From Cercospora beticola (Eukaryota; Ascomycota; Dothideomycetes; Mycosphaerellales; Mycosphaerellaceae): a DNA stretch of 64,000 nucleotides. The notes below the pieces were generated by a model. It made no database searches, was not told the origin of the DNA, and was given only the letters and a program-made list of their open reading frames with translations. Both the position numbers and the translations under genes were made by a program. The stretch lies in assembly GCF_033473495.1 (NCBI RefSeq), contig NC_088935.1, positions 3,224,001-3,288,000 on the forward strand, in the 5' to 3' direction. Positions 41,881 through 52,656 of the stretch are shown here, piece by piece; the stretch's first letter is position 1, and each line of letters begins with the position of its first letter.

Positions 41881-42287
41881 TTTCTAATTCTGCTTGTACT
41901 TCCAAAAAATTGTCAGGCTCCAAGCTCAGCGCCTGTGACCTACATATACTGGCCACAGGTTGCACAGCTCGGAGCACAGCCTCGAAGCTCAAGGCCCTAG
42001 CATGGAGCCACGAGTCTATCGTAGGTTGCCAGGATGCTGAGTGGACAGTTTTGAAGAGAATAAACTGCGGCATTGCTTAGTGAAGCTTGATTAACACTTT
42101 TGACCTGTTACAGGTCAGCTTTGGAGCTGTAGCCTGTTGCGGCTTCAGCTCAGTTTCAGCTGCGGGGCCAAGTAGAGGTCTCGGCTTTTTCAGATGCCAC
42201 CAGGATACCGGCAACATCACCCTCGACTGCCGATATGGGCGGATTTCAAGCCATCTGAGCAAAGAATCACCTGCATTCGCTAAAGCT
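41881..42287. other. Intergenic
   Basis: About 400 bases between the AIM24-like start and the F-box stop, both leftward. A forward frame over 42087-42419 is antisense and chance. Likely the AIM24-like promoter. Confidence 0.45.
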
Positions 42288-43790
42288 CTAGATACTACCA
42301 ACGTTTTCGTCATCGTTGAAAATGACCTCAGAGCCTCTTGCGCCATCCCATTCGAGGGAAGGCATTTGTACAGATTCGCCGAGCAAGTATGCCTCCATCT
42401 GCCTCTCGTAGGGATCTGAATAGGACGTGCCTCGTGAGAGCACCGATAGGAACTCTCCGTCGGGAGAATAGTCCCACAAGCATTCTGCATATACGTGCCG
42501 GAGCGCCACGGTCGTGGGTAGCTCACGCAGCAGCACTTCCACGTCGGTAATGAGCATATCTCTCAACTCCAGCTGGCGAAGCGTGCTAGAGTGTCGGGCG
42601 AGAAACCCAAGCAAGACTTCAGCGCCTACGTTCGTTGCAAGCGAGAGACGTTCAATGTTGGGCCAGAGCAAATCCTGTGTGAACAAGTCCTCAAGCTGAG
42701 GTAACTCGTCATCAGGGCTCAGCTCATCGTCTGTATACCTGAGATCCAGATCTTTCAACGATGTTGCCGCTCTGAGGAAGTCAATTGTCTCAGCTTGGAG
42801 GCCCAGCCCACTGCAGCGAGTCGACAGTGTTGCATGTGGGATGTGCAACTTCAGAACGACCAGACTTCGGAAGGCATCCACTCTCAGCTGGTGTCTTGCG
42901 CTGGTCATAGGAAGGCGTGCTGTAGTATGCCGCCGCTCGCCAAGTATGTCGACGAGATTGGATTTCTCGGATTGGAACCGAGTCAAATCTTCGAATGCAC
43001 CTAGATGTGACGAACGCAGCAGCAGCTTCGTGACGGGCTTAAGACCGCAGAAGGTAGGGCGGTAGCCAACAGCTTCGGTCAAGGCAAGTGCGGCATGCCC
43101 ACAGGCTACGGCATAGTCGGGATCGAAATGATCAGTAGAGTATCTCCAGTCGTCAGGGCCGACAAGAATGGTCCGCTGAAGGCGATTGAATACCGGCCAT
43201 TCATTTGTTCTTCCTCCTGAGAATGGCGTCGTACAGCTCACATTGGCTTCCACTAGATTCGGTAGTGAGGTAAGTGCTTCTTTCAATCGCATTCCTTGCT
43301 GGTCTTGTCTCCATTCGCGCTGTTCTCTGCGATACGCGAGGAAGTCATGCCAGGCACGATCCAGCTCATCCTCCCCAAGATTGTGTCTGGGAAGAGCATC
43401 ATATGCCGCCATGTAGTCGATACCACCTGCTCCAGTGTTCCGAAAGGGTGAGGAAAAGTCGAACTGCTCTTGGTAACGAGCCCTGCTTGCAAACCAAGAG
43501 CTGAATCGTGGCCGGAAGTCGATTGCTGCGAGCCATTCCGGCTTCTCCATCATTGGGATGATGTCGGCGTATATGGTAAAGCTCTTGACATGCGTGGCAA
43601 TGCTGTGAGACCTGGAGACATTGTCGAGCTTGTCCAGGCCGTCCTCGAACACGCCCATGTAGAAGTGTTCGAAGACGAGGGGCGTGCTCACTGCGCTCCA
43701 TCGCTTGTCGACCAGACGCAGCGCCTTTTGCGAGGAATGGTCGCAGTGCTCGCAGATGAGGGCCAGCAGCTCTTCAGGCAGGAATTGCAT
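42288..43790 (-). CDS. F-box protein
   Basis: An intronless gene of 500 residues. The first 40 residues form an F-box: MQFLPEELLALICEHCDHSS then KALRLVDKRWSAVSTPLVFE, the part that binds Skp1 in SCF ubiquitin ligases. The rest has Leu-rich segments of the irregular fungal LRR type: LVVLKLHIPHATLS, SLKDLDLRYTDDELSPDDEL, NIERLSLATNVGAEVLLGFL and STLRQLELRDMLITDVEVLL. The substrate is unknown. The frame starts right at the F-box, as in many fungal family members. It is divergent from the Smr gene, with 155 bases between ATGs. Confidence 0.85.
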   Translation of the reverse strand: MQFLPEELLALICEHCDHSSQKALRLVDKRWSAVSTPLVFEHFYMGVFEDGLDKLDNVSRSHSIATHVKSFTIYADIIPMMEKPEWLAAIDFRPRFSSWFASRARYQEQFDFSSPFRNTGAGGIDYMAAYDALPRHNLGEDELDRAWHDFLAYRREQREWRQDQQGMRLKEALTSLPNLVEANVSCTTPFSGGRTNEWPVFNRLQRTILVGPDDWRYSTDHFDPDYAVACGHAALALTEAVGYRPTFCGLKPVTKLLLRSSHLGAFEDLTRFQSEKSNLVDILGERRHTTARLPMTSARHQLRVDAFRSLVVLKLHIPHATLSTRCSGLGLQAETIDFLRAATSLKDLDLRYTDDELSPDDELPQLEDLFTQDLLWPNIERLSLATNVGAEVLLGFLARHSSTLRQLELRDMLITDVEVLLRELPTTVALRHVYAECLWDYSPDGEFLSVLSRGTSYSDPYERQMEAYLLGESVQMPSLEWDGARGSEVIFNDDENVGSI

Positions 43791-43945
43791 GCTCGCGGTT
43801 GTCTGTAGCAGGATGATGTCAAGGTCATGATGAGCATTGGCTTCAGCAAGCCAGCAAAGCCAGCCACCTCACTTTAGGAAAGTCCGTCTATCTGAGCGGG
43901 CAGGTGCATGCTTACCTGTACATCCTCTAAGAATATTTTGTAAGC

Positions 43946-44855
43946 ATGTCTGTCGGCTATCAACACCAGCGACTGGGTGGACACGGTATGCTCTCACCAT
44001 CATGTCATCGCACGTCCCGCACCCTTGCTAATTGCGCTTCTTGCATGTGCCATTAGCCTTCAACCACGGCCCCTCGTCTGGCGCTGAGCAAGAGTACGAC
44101 CGTCTGCGCGATCTCGCGCGTAAAGAGCAAGGCCAACACCAGCACTATGCCGCAGAGGCGCGGCAGGCCTACGAGCGCGGCGATGGCGCGCGGGCACACG
44201 AAATGAGCACCCAGAGCAAGCAACATGCCGCCGCTGCCGACGACTACAACAAGCAGGCCTCCGAGTTCATCTTTCGTGAGAACAATGCCGTAGGCAAGGT
44301 GCCGGGAGACACGATAGATCTTCACGGACAGTTCGTGGAGGAGGTTCGTGGCCGCTGGGAGATTTTATGCCGTGTCTGAGCGACTGACGGCGGAGACAGG
44401 CAGAGGAAATTCTCGAACAACGCATTCGCTACGCACAACAGACGGGCCAAGATAAATTGCACGTAATCGTAGGCAAAGGCAATCATTCCCCTGGCCATGT
44501 ACAGAAAATCAAGCCCCGGGTGGAGCAGGTTTGTCGCGAGCTCGGCCTGAACTACCACACCGAACCCAACGCCGGCCGAATCTACATTGAACTGAAACCA
44601 GGCGGGGGAGGCCAGAACCAATACGACTACGACGCACATCACCAGCCGCAGCATGAGAACTATGGACAGCCTCACTATCAGACGGCATACCCGATGGGCA
44701 AGCCTCCTCAGTATGGCTACCAGCAACAACAACAAATGCAATATGGCTCGCAACAAGGTTATCCAGGGCAGCCGCAACAGCAAATGCAGTATCAAGAGCC
44801 GGCGCAGGACAATGGCATCAAGTGCTGCGGTATCAAGATTTGTTCAGTCATGTAA
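43946..44855 (+). CDS. Smr domain protein with DUF1771
   Basis: Exons 43946-43985, 44057-44343 and 44400-44855, with introns of 71 and 56 bases, encode 260 residues. The start MSVGYQHQRLGG is followed by a DUF1771 helical segment (AEQEYDRLRDLARKEQGQHQ to AAAADDYNKQASEFIFREN). The Smr domain begins with the typical DTIDLHGQFVEEAEEILEQR, continues with LHVIVGKGNHSPGHVQKIKP, and ends with NYHTEPNAGRIYIEL. Smr domains bind or cut nucleic acid, and yeast Cue2, with the same two domains, is a No-Go-decay endonuclease. The DLHG motif, linked to cleavage, is intact. A Gln/Tyr-rich tail ends in a Cys-containing CCGIKICSVM, which might be lipid-modified (inference). Confidence 0.9.
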
Positions 44856-45279
44856 TGCAATTTGGCTATTATTGGATGGTTGGATTTGGGCGGATAACGC
44901 TTTGGATATACATGAGATACCCAATGGACATATGAGCTGGTTGTTCTCAGTATCTTGGCTACCAGGGGGATGTAAAGGCAAATCGAATACAATACTGAGC
45001 ACTGTACTGAGGAACTTGATTGTTTCTTCGCTCCTGCTATCTATGGCTTCCGCAGCATATACATGGCACTGCATCTGCTGAAGCGAGACAACCGCGAGGT
45101 CTCCCACTTCTATGTCTGCCACTTCCTTGGACACTCTTGTGTCATAAAGGGTACTTGACTTCACTTCAAGGTAACTCAAAGTACAGAGCAGTCGGGTATA
45201 GACACAGTCCATCCTCCATTTCGACCTTTCCAGTGGAGCTAAGTGCAATCCTTTGAAATGATTCTCGTGCACCAGCTCG
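44856..45279. other. Intergenic, convergent 3' ends
   Basis: 424 bases between the Smr and RING gene stops. Open frames over this stretch are chance; nothing else is visible. Confidence 0.5.
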
Positions 45280-45947
45280 TCATGAATACATATCATCAAA
45301 CTCCTCTTCATCCTCCACCGGCGGCGGCTGCACCTTCTTCTTAACCAGATCCTTGCGATCGAGCGGACAAGTCGGATTGAGCTTCAACCACGGCTCAATG
45401 CACTCCAAATCAAAGATATGATCCTGGTGACAAGGCAATCTCACCACCAGCGGGTGCGCATCCTCAAGAAACGGGTTGGAACAAATGGGACACGTTCCGT
45501 CAGGTTTCTTCTGCAACTCCTTCTTATCCACTCGCTCCAACTGAGCAATGAACTCATCCGAGACTCCTTCAACTTTGCTCGGAGGATGCTCTGCAGTGTC
45601 CATGAGCGACTCGATGAGCGACTGCATGAGATCAGAGTGCGGGTCCTGAGCACTTGCGGTACCACGCATCATCTCGAAGGCATTGGCGAGTGTGCGGTAG
45701 GCGGCGCTGATGTCCGAGGGATGTGGCAGGGCGTGGGCATTTTGAGGTTGCCTCGAACCGGAGGTATCGACGACATCGAGTGTGCTGAAGAAGGTGCTCA
45801 GGTCTGGTCGGCGCCGAGGTTCGGGTTTCTGTTGCTCTTCTTTGATACCGTGCTCGACTGGATTCCGTCAGATGTGGTGTTCTACGAATTGCTCTGGCGG
45901 GCGGCAGAACCATGCGTTGCGCAGTACTTACCGTGGTAGCCCGACAT
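45280..45947 (-). CDS. RING-type zinc finger protein
   Basis: Exons 45947-45932 and 45857-45280, with a 74-base intron, give 197 residues. Exon 1 holds only MSGYH plus one base, which makes the start easy to miss. The ring spans about residues 128-170: CPICSNPFLEDAHPLVVRLP, then CHQDHIFDLECIEPWLKLN and TCPLDRKDL. Two usual ligand positions are Asp: HIFD in place of HxFH, and CPLD in place of CPxC. Asp can bind zinc, and this pattern seems to occur in other fungal RING proteins, so it may still fold. The likely role is E3 ubiquitin ligase. The N-terminal helix has residues (DISAAYRTLANAFEMM) that may form a coiled segment. Confidence 0.85.
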
Positions 45948-46235
45948 GATGGTGGGTATTGGTAGATTCAATTGCGGGCGCGCAACGTGGTGGGGTGTTG
46001 TTACTACATCTCGGTCGTGGCACTGTTTTCAGTTGATGCAATCTCAAGGCAGCTTCAACGACGCAAGCAAGCGGAGCCAGTTCCGTCTTCTGCTGATCGG
46101 ACCCGAAATCCATGCCAGCAAGGTGGCAGACATCAAGTGAAGGACATCGTCGTTAAATCGCTTCAATATGCAGGTAGAAATACATATATACAAAAATCCG
46201 CAGCCTGGGTATCTCAAGTCGTACTGTACACATCG

Positions 46236-48879
46236 TTATAGCGCATAGTTCTCGGCGTGGAGGTAGATCTCATGGAGACCTTTATTCCCCATCACCTTCG
46301 ATTGTAGTCCTGCCACCACTGTGCTGACATCTGTCCGCATGCTCGGTGGGCCACAGACGAAGACACACGCCTTCTTCCCCGTCCATTCGTCGCTCAGCTC
46401 TTTGAGCATGTAAGGTATTTCCGGACGCCCCCATTCGACACTCCAGCCTCCCTTCCTCGACTTGTTAGCTACGCGAGGCATAAAGGCGAAACGCATCAAG
46501 TTCTTCTGGAACTCAGTCGGCGTTGACGGAAAGCTAAACTCGAAGCCCTGGTCTTTGTTCTCTGCCACTTGTTGCATTTGCACTGCTTGAGCATTCTGGG
46601 CTGATGTGATGTCGACGGACAATTGTTTGGATCTGCGCTTCTCGTGAAGCGTTGGATGCGGAGGCATGTGTGGTGTGTCCTGCGTCGGAGGCAAGCTATT
46701 CGGTAAAGGAGGAGCCAGGTGCCTTTGTGAGGGAGTTCGCATCGGTTTGAGATGTGCCTGCGGAAGTGGTTGCAGACGATCCGTGTTCTCATCCCGGAGC
46801 TCTTTCTCCCGCTCCGGATTGCCATTAGCTTCGGCCTCAATCAATGCTGAATGCCTGTTCGAAGCCATTGAGAATCTGTTGCTGGCAATACTCTGAAAGA
46901 CATCGTTGACCTTGTCATGGAACACCATGCTCACTGGTCGTCCCGGAGTTTGGGCGCTCACCAGAGTTCCTGTATTCTTTTGACGTTTTGCCGCAGTGAT
47001 GTAGAATTGGCAGCTCACCGAATCAGGTGGCGCAAATTCACGACATATGCGAAGCTCTTCTTTGAACCACTCCATGGTCTCTGGACGTTTCATGGCCCAG
47101 ATTAGGTGAATATCCTTAGTCACAGTCTTGCCGTCGCGCATGCGCCTAATGAGGTCGAGCAGATGTGAGACTATCGCTGTGATTCCGGTTCCGCCGGCAA
47201 TCAAAACGACGTGATCGAACGAGTCCATACTGCGACGCATACCACCATAAGGCCCATCGATGAACGCTCGATACGTCCACCACGGCCCGTGGTCGAGCGC
47301 GCTATCCAGAACCTTTTTGGTGAAACCGCCGAATGGCCGGAAGACGAGCACCATGTCTCGATACTCCTCCCCGTACTCCGATGGGTAGTCGTCGCTGCAC
47401 ATGGAAGCAATCGTGAAGGGATGGTTTTCAAAGAATGAGACACCGGGCATGCGGAGGTACACATACTGGCCTGGCTTCCATCGGACCTGAGTCGGTACAG
47501 TGACCTTAACAGCATCAGCCTCCAGCACAGTCACTGCAGCCTCTTCTCCAACGATCCAGGACATTCGCCAGGGATTTGTCCAATTGAGATACAGAAGCCG
47601 AGTAAGGTACGAGGCGACCCAGATTGCTGCGGTCGCCCACAAATAGTGCCATGATGTAAGGTAGTTGTGGCAATGCCAGAAAAGCATGCCCAAGAGGATG
47701 ATCGAGACCGGGACATGAATCACGACGAAGATTTCGTAGAATTTGCGTCGAATCGGCCCAAGAGAATGTACACAGAGAAAGACAGTCGGGACCAGGGCGG
47801 CGATTCCTAGACGACCAGTCAGCACAATGTCTCAGAGCTTTGTGCATGGGCACGTGCAGCAGCAACCGCAAGGCCGCGTAGCCACATAAATTGAGATCAT
47901 GTCATATCGTACCTGTTCCATAAATGTAGACGCCAGATTGTTGAGCTTTGAGCAATCGGTGGAACTCTTGCATACCACCGTCCCATACCGGAGTGACGTA
48001 GAAAGGCACTGTGTGAACAATGCTCAAAACAAGAAAGACATATGCGAGCCATCGATGTAGCACGTTCAGTCTCTCATGCCCAATTCCAGTCAAAAGTGCG
48101 ATAAAATTCGCTTTCATGCTCAGTCCAACAATCCATGGCATGAGTGCCACTGCGAGCATGCCTGATCGTATTGCAAGTGGCGGTGATCCATATTGTATCG
48201 ATGTGAAGTAAAGCGGGCGTGGCAAGAACGAGTATAGGAGAGTGAATGCCGTTGCGGCGAAAATGAGAAAACAGACTCCGAGCGGAGGGAAGACGATTGG
48301 TCTGATGCGCTTGTGTATACGCACGTTCGGGATGGAACGATAAAAGACATAGCGGAAGAGTGCCAGAATGTTGCGGATAATCCATGACATGGAGTGCTCA
48401 GCGTCCGGCTGCGATGCCATCGGCATCGGATTCTCTTCTCTCGGGAAGAACTTTCGTGTCGACCTGTCGGTGCTTAACGCGGACAGCGCATAGTCGGTTG
48501 CGGGAGAGGCCGTCTTTGCGAACTCTTCCAGTGACTCCTTGTGCGAGGCAACGCGAATCTTGTCATGCCAGAAGTGATACCAGCGTACTGCAGCAGTCAC
48601 AACCAGGAGGATGATGCTGAAATACACCCACCCCAAGGCATACTTGCCAGACTTCTCCCTGGACAGTGCTCAGCTGCGATTCAAGACTATGCCTAATGGA
48701 TATAGATCTTACCAGGGATCGAGAGCATGAGCTTCGACAAGGCCGGCTGGACTGCTGCTGTTGCAACATGGTATAGAGACTCTTTTCTCGATGGTGGACC
48801 GGTCAAGTATGCCCGCATCGCGCGAAAGTTCGATGACCAGGCCGGCTCGTCTTGCGAGCAATTCAGCCAGGGCGGCCAT
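46236..48879 (-). CDS. Ferric reductase transmembrane component (FRE/NOX superfamily)
   Basis: Exons 48879-48713, 48658-47913 and 47806-46236, with introns of 54 and 106 bases, encode 827 residues. Only the frame starting at 48879 joins across the first intron; more 5' exons are possible. Heme-binding histidines are in GHERLNVLHRWLAYVF plus SIVHTVPFY, and in VVIHVPVSIILLGML plus FWHCHNYL. FAD binding is at FENHPFTIAS, NADPH binding at LIAGGTGITAIVSHLL and VFVCGPPSMRTD. The protein would move electrons from NADPH to extracellular Fe(III) or Cu(II). An unusual Pro/Gln/Ser-rich insert of about 130 residues (around 46560-46950) separates the two parts of the NADPH site. No ferroxidase or permease partner is next to it in this window. 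Confidence 0.92.
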
Positions 48880-50223
48880 TATCCAGCGACCTGTGGTGCA
48901 AAGATGCCTTGGTGTTCAGAGCGCAAGTGTCGGCGACACCATTGTTCAGCGATCAGATCTCAGTTCGTGCAACAAGATGCGACAAATAACCATGCTAGGC
49001 TTAGGCAGAGATGGAGCAAAAGTCATACCAAGGTGGCGGAAGAATTGTCAGGCACTCAAGCAATGGTGCAAGTGCGCGAGTGTAGTGTCTAGACGCACGC
49101 ACACGACTATGGATGCAAGGACCAACCTGCAGGCCATCTGCAATCCATCACGCGTCGAGAAGCCGCCACAGTAGCGAGCGTCCACCGCATGCTCCGAACT
49201 GCCTGTGCATGGCGCACAAAGTCAAAGCCAAATCTGTGACGGAAGGCGGTTCCCTACTCCTGGGCCGTTGGCCAGATCAAGTCTGGACGAGATACATCAC
49301 GAGCGCTTGTGGTAGAAAGCAGATTGGATGCCGCAGTGGCCAGGAAGCGTAAGCGTGACTGTTGGAGCGGCCAGTGGATCTAGGTCGGCTCGACGTCCAT
49401 TGACGCCACGCAGTCTAGTCGAGGCTGCGCGGGCACATCAAGTCCGCCAGTATGGACAGCATGCTTGGGCGAATAGTTGCGATGTATTGGCTCAAGACAT
49501 GGTCGGCAACGGGTGCACGCTGTGGATATTCAATAGTGAGAAGCACATCAGCGGAGGACGACTGAGAGACGACGTCTTGCCGCCGACGCTAATAGTCAGT
49601 TGGCTATGCAGAACGATGATTGGCTACCACCAAAACTCTCAGCTGCACGTGTGCTTATCGTGAAGCTCTCCCAGAAACACCCACTTCGAAGGTGATGAGG
49701 CTTGAGAAAGAGGCCAGGAGAGGATTGCATGACGTGGGAGCGCGTTGGCACAGGAGAGACACAAAGGAAACGAAGGATTCGGAACACCAGTGTTCCTGCA
49801 AGTGTCCTTCCATCTCTAGCTCTATGAGAGGACCGATCCTGGTCTCTTGTCAACGGGACTCCGACTTCACGGCGTTGCACATCGGCCTTGCGCGGCCATT
49901 GAGAACCTTCACCTTCTTACCGCACTAGATGCGTGGACGCATCGCGTTCAATGAGCTGCTAGGCCTTGTATAGGGGAGCACGAATGTGCATGCATCCCCA
50001 ACGCGGTAATCAGTCGGCCGGTTGCGCAGACCAGAACACTCCTTGCAATCGCAAGACCATTGAACTCAACTTGGCTCCGTGGCTGTGAAGTAGCCGAAGA
50101 GCACGATGTCATACTTCCATGCCAGGTTGTGCGAGGATGCTGGAAGCTGAGGGAGTGGTGTTCTAGGGAGGGCTGATGACCAGAACAGTATAAGCAAGCC
50201 ACGACTCGCACTCTGTCACGCAC
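48880..50223. other. Intergenic
   Basis: 1.3 kb between the ferric reductase start and the Wbp11-type stop, both leftward. Frames such as 48761-49174 and 49596-49880 are open but have no coding features. It probably contains the reductase promoter; additional 5' exons of that gene cannot be excluded. Confidence 0.4.
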
Positions 50224-51153
50224 TCAATCCCCATCATCGTCAACCTCCTCGAGTTGCACCTGTTTGGAGCGAGGGATCTGCTCTTCCGCTGCTGGGTATA
50301 TGTCCTTCATCTCTTCCTCAAATTGCTTCAATTGCTGCTCCAGGTCTACATCGTCGCCTGCTAGGGCGTTCACTGCTGCAGTTGTCTGTTCAGCGTCCGC
50401 CTCCCGTCCAGCTTCTTCAGCAGCTTTCTGAGCAGCATAGTAGCCCGCTCGCTCGAGCTCATCAATCTCTTCCGGCTCGAGTAGGCGACCTTGACCCTTG
50501 GCCTGCTTCTGCTTCTGGCGCACTGCTGCGGGGACGAACTTGGTAGCCTCCTTCTTCAGATCTCGTAGCTGCGGCGCACTGCTGTACACAAGTTGTGGTG
50601 CAGCTGGCGGTGATACGGCGGGCTTGCTGGGCAAGGCATGAGGCACGCGCTGTCCATCGGGGCCGAGCTGCGGGTCCTTGAAGGGCTGTCGAGGAATGGG
50701 TGGCGGAGTATCGCGTGGCATGGGGATGGCGCGCACTTCGGGATCCGTTTCGTCGCCATCGCTACTGTGAGCCTCGTCCGCGCCCCTGCGTCGCTTTCCT
50801 AGACCCTGTCGACGCTCGCGTTGCTGCTGCCGCGCATCACCGCGCTCTCCGCCGCCTCGCCGCTCCCCGCTCGCAAATTGAGGTGCAGCATCACCTAGAG
50901 CATCGCGCGCACGTGTGATAGCGCGGAGATCGCGCTCGAGTTGCACGAGGGTCTCCTTGTCCTTCGGCCGCAGTGGGCCTCTGCTCTCCAGCTCCTTGAG
51001 CTCATCGATCTGCTTTTGCACTCGCGAAGGGTTCCGTCGGGCGAGCTTTTCATTGCGCTGCTCAAGCTGGCTTTTCTTCGACTTGGCGATCTCCTTGCGC
51101 TTGTCTGCCTTGCGCTGCGCTGCTACCGGGTTCGCTGATTTCTCCTTGGGCAT
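50224..51153 (-). CDS. Wbp11/ELF5-type splicing-related protein
   Basis: Intronless, 309 residues from the ATG at 51153 (MPKEKSANPVAAQRKADKRK). An earlier in-frame ATG at 51282 adds 43 poor residues. The N-terminal 45 residues match the WW-domain-binding protein 11 domain: KEKSANPVAAQRKADKRKE, then KKSQLEQRNEKLARRNPSRV, followed by a coiled segment. Pro-rich segments follow (PMPRDTPPPIPRQPFKDPQL), as do a FVPAAVRQKQKQAKGQGRLL segment and an acidic C-terminus ending in DDDGD. Human WBP11 and fungal relatives are nuclear and tied to pre-mRNA splicing. It lies 150 bases from the divergent PIP-kinase-like gene. Confidence 0.87.
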   Translation of the reverse strand: MPKEKSANPVAAQRKADKRKEIAKSKKSQLEQRNEKLARRNPSRVQKQIDELKELESRGPLRPKDKETLVQLERDLRAITRARDALGDAAPQFASGERRGGGERGDARQQQRERRQGLGKRRRGADEAHSSDGDETDPEVRAIPMPRDTPPPIPRQPFKDPQLGPDGQRVPHALPSKPAVSPPAAPQLVYSSAPQLRDLKKEATKFVPAAVRQKQKQAKGQGRLLEPEEIDELERAGYYAAQKAAEEAGREADAEQTTAAVNALAGDDVDLEQQLKQFEEEMKDIYPAAEEQIPRSKQVQLEEVDDDGD

Positions 51154-51303
51154 GGCGGCGGTGACGTAGTGACGTAGGAGTGAAAGCTCGCTCAGTGCGG
51201 GAAAGAAGTTCAGAAGAGCTCGCATGGTCGGAGCTCGTCCGTCGCGCGCTCGCATGTGACAGCCCACTTGCGACCGCGCCACATTCCGCCCATCAACATC
51301 GCC

Positions 51304-52401
51304 ATGTCTCGTCGCGAGAAGATCATCTCGCGCTCCGTCTCGAAATCAGTTGTGCACAGCAGCGATCAACGGCCCAATGCTATCGCGCGACTCCCGGCCT
51401 ACTTCTGGCTATACCATCTGAATCTCGAATGTGTGGGCGCGCATCTGTTCCGAGCGCTGCGAGAAACATGGCAGATCGATGAGGCCGAGTACAGGGCCAG
51501 CTTCGGCGCCGACAGCAAGGACAAACAGACGTTGACCAGTGCAGTACGTGTGTCCCCCGTCCATTGACGATAATATTCGCTGACCAAGACCATCACTGAT
51601 TAGGGAGACATGGGCTTCTCAGGGTCGACATTTTTCACCACTCAAGACCAGCTATACCTCGTGAAGTCTGTCCCTCGTCACTTCGAACACTCTTTCTTCA
51701 AGGAGGAGCTTATGACCCCCTACGTGGAGTACATGGAACAAAATCCGAACAGTCTACTCACCCGTATCTCTGATTTTCTCCAATGCTACCAAACAAGCCT
51801 GGGCAGTTTGCTTGGCCTCGCGCCTACCCATCACATTGTGATGGAAAACCTGCTGTACGGCAAGGAGGAAAGCTGGGAAGATTGGGATCTCAAACCGCAA
51901 AGTTACTTCTACCCGGAACGAGACATCGCTGACGGCGCCCTGACAAGTGAAGCCACCAAGAACAAGCTGGCAGACGAGTTCCACGACAAGATTGTCTTGA
52001 CACTGGACCAGGCGGAGGACCTTAAGGCTCAGCTAGAGAAGGATACTAAATTGCTTGCCGACTGTAACACAGTCGACTACTCCCTCATGCTGGTCAGAAT
52101 GCCCGCTTCTGATGAAACAGACGAGGGCGACCTCCCTGCCAAAGGCAAAACGCCCTTGATCCCGCCCGCGCCACCCAGCTGGCGAGTGGGCGTCAGATCA
52201 GCAGACGGCAAATGGACTTATCGTGCAACATTGTTGGACTTTTTCTGGAGTAAGCACAAGGTGCATGCCAAAGCAATGACTGTACTCATTAGTGCGTACA
52301 ACATGGTTGACAACCAAGGACACATGAGCGTGACGACCAACAGCACAGAATACCGCAAAAGGTTTCTGGATATGGTGTATGAAATGATCGAAATTGAGTA
52401 G
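51304..52401 (+). CDS. Small phosphatidylinositol-phosphate-kinase-like protein
   Basis: Exons 51304-51543 and 51604-52401, with a 60-base intron, encode 345 residues. Elements of a PIP kinase occur in order: MGFSGSTFFTTQDQLYLVKS (Gly-rich loop and ATP-binding Lys), HHIVMENLLYG, DWDLKPQ (in place of DLKGS), TVDYSLMLVRM (in place of MDYSLL, with Asp), and TLLDFFW (in place of IIDIL). The C-terminal TEYRKRFLDMVYEMIEIE also fits. There is no MORN, FYVE or other extra domain, so the protein is about one kinase domain in size, unlike Mss4 or Fab1. It is probably an active or degenerate inositol-lipid kinase. The altered Lys-Gly-Ser loop makes activity uncertain. Confidence 0.75.
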
Positions 52402-52656
52402 AGATTCAACGAAGGAATCAACAGGACGAACCAGACGGGACTTGAGTGTTTCAGAATATCACTTAGATTGGCAGCCCAGACACCGACCTATGGTTATGAC
52501 AAGCACGACGAACGATGAATGGAAGGAAGATACCCCATCTTAGAGACAGTACTTAATTCATTGAATGACTAGCTCTTCAATTACTTTTCTCACTTCGCAT
52601 GCGATTTTTGGATTGGGTATCGTAAAAGTATCGACCGATCTGCATTTTCAACCACT

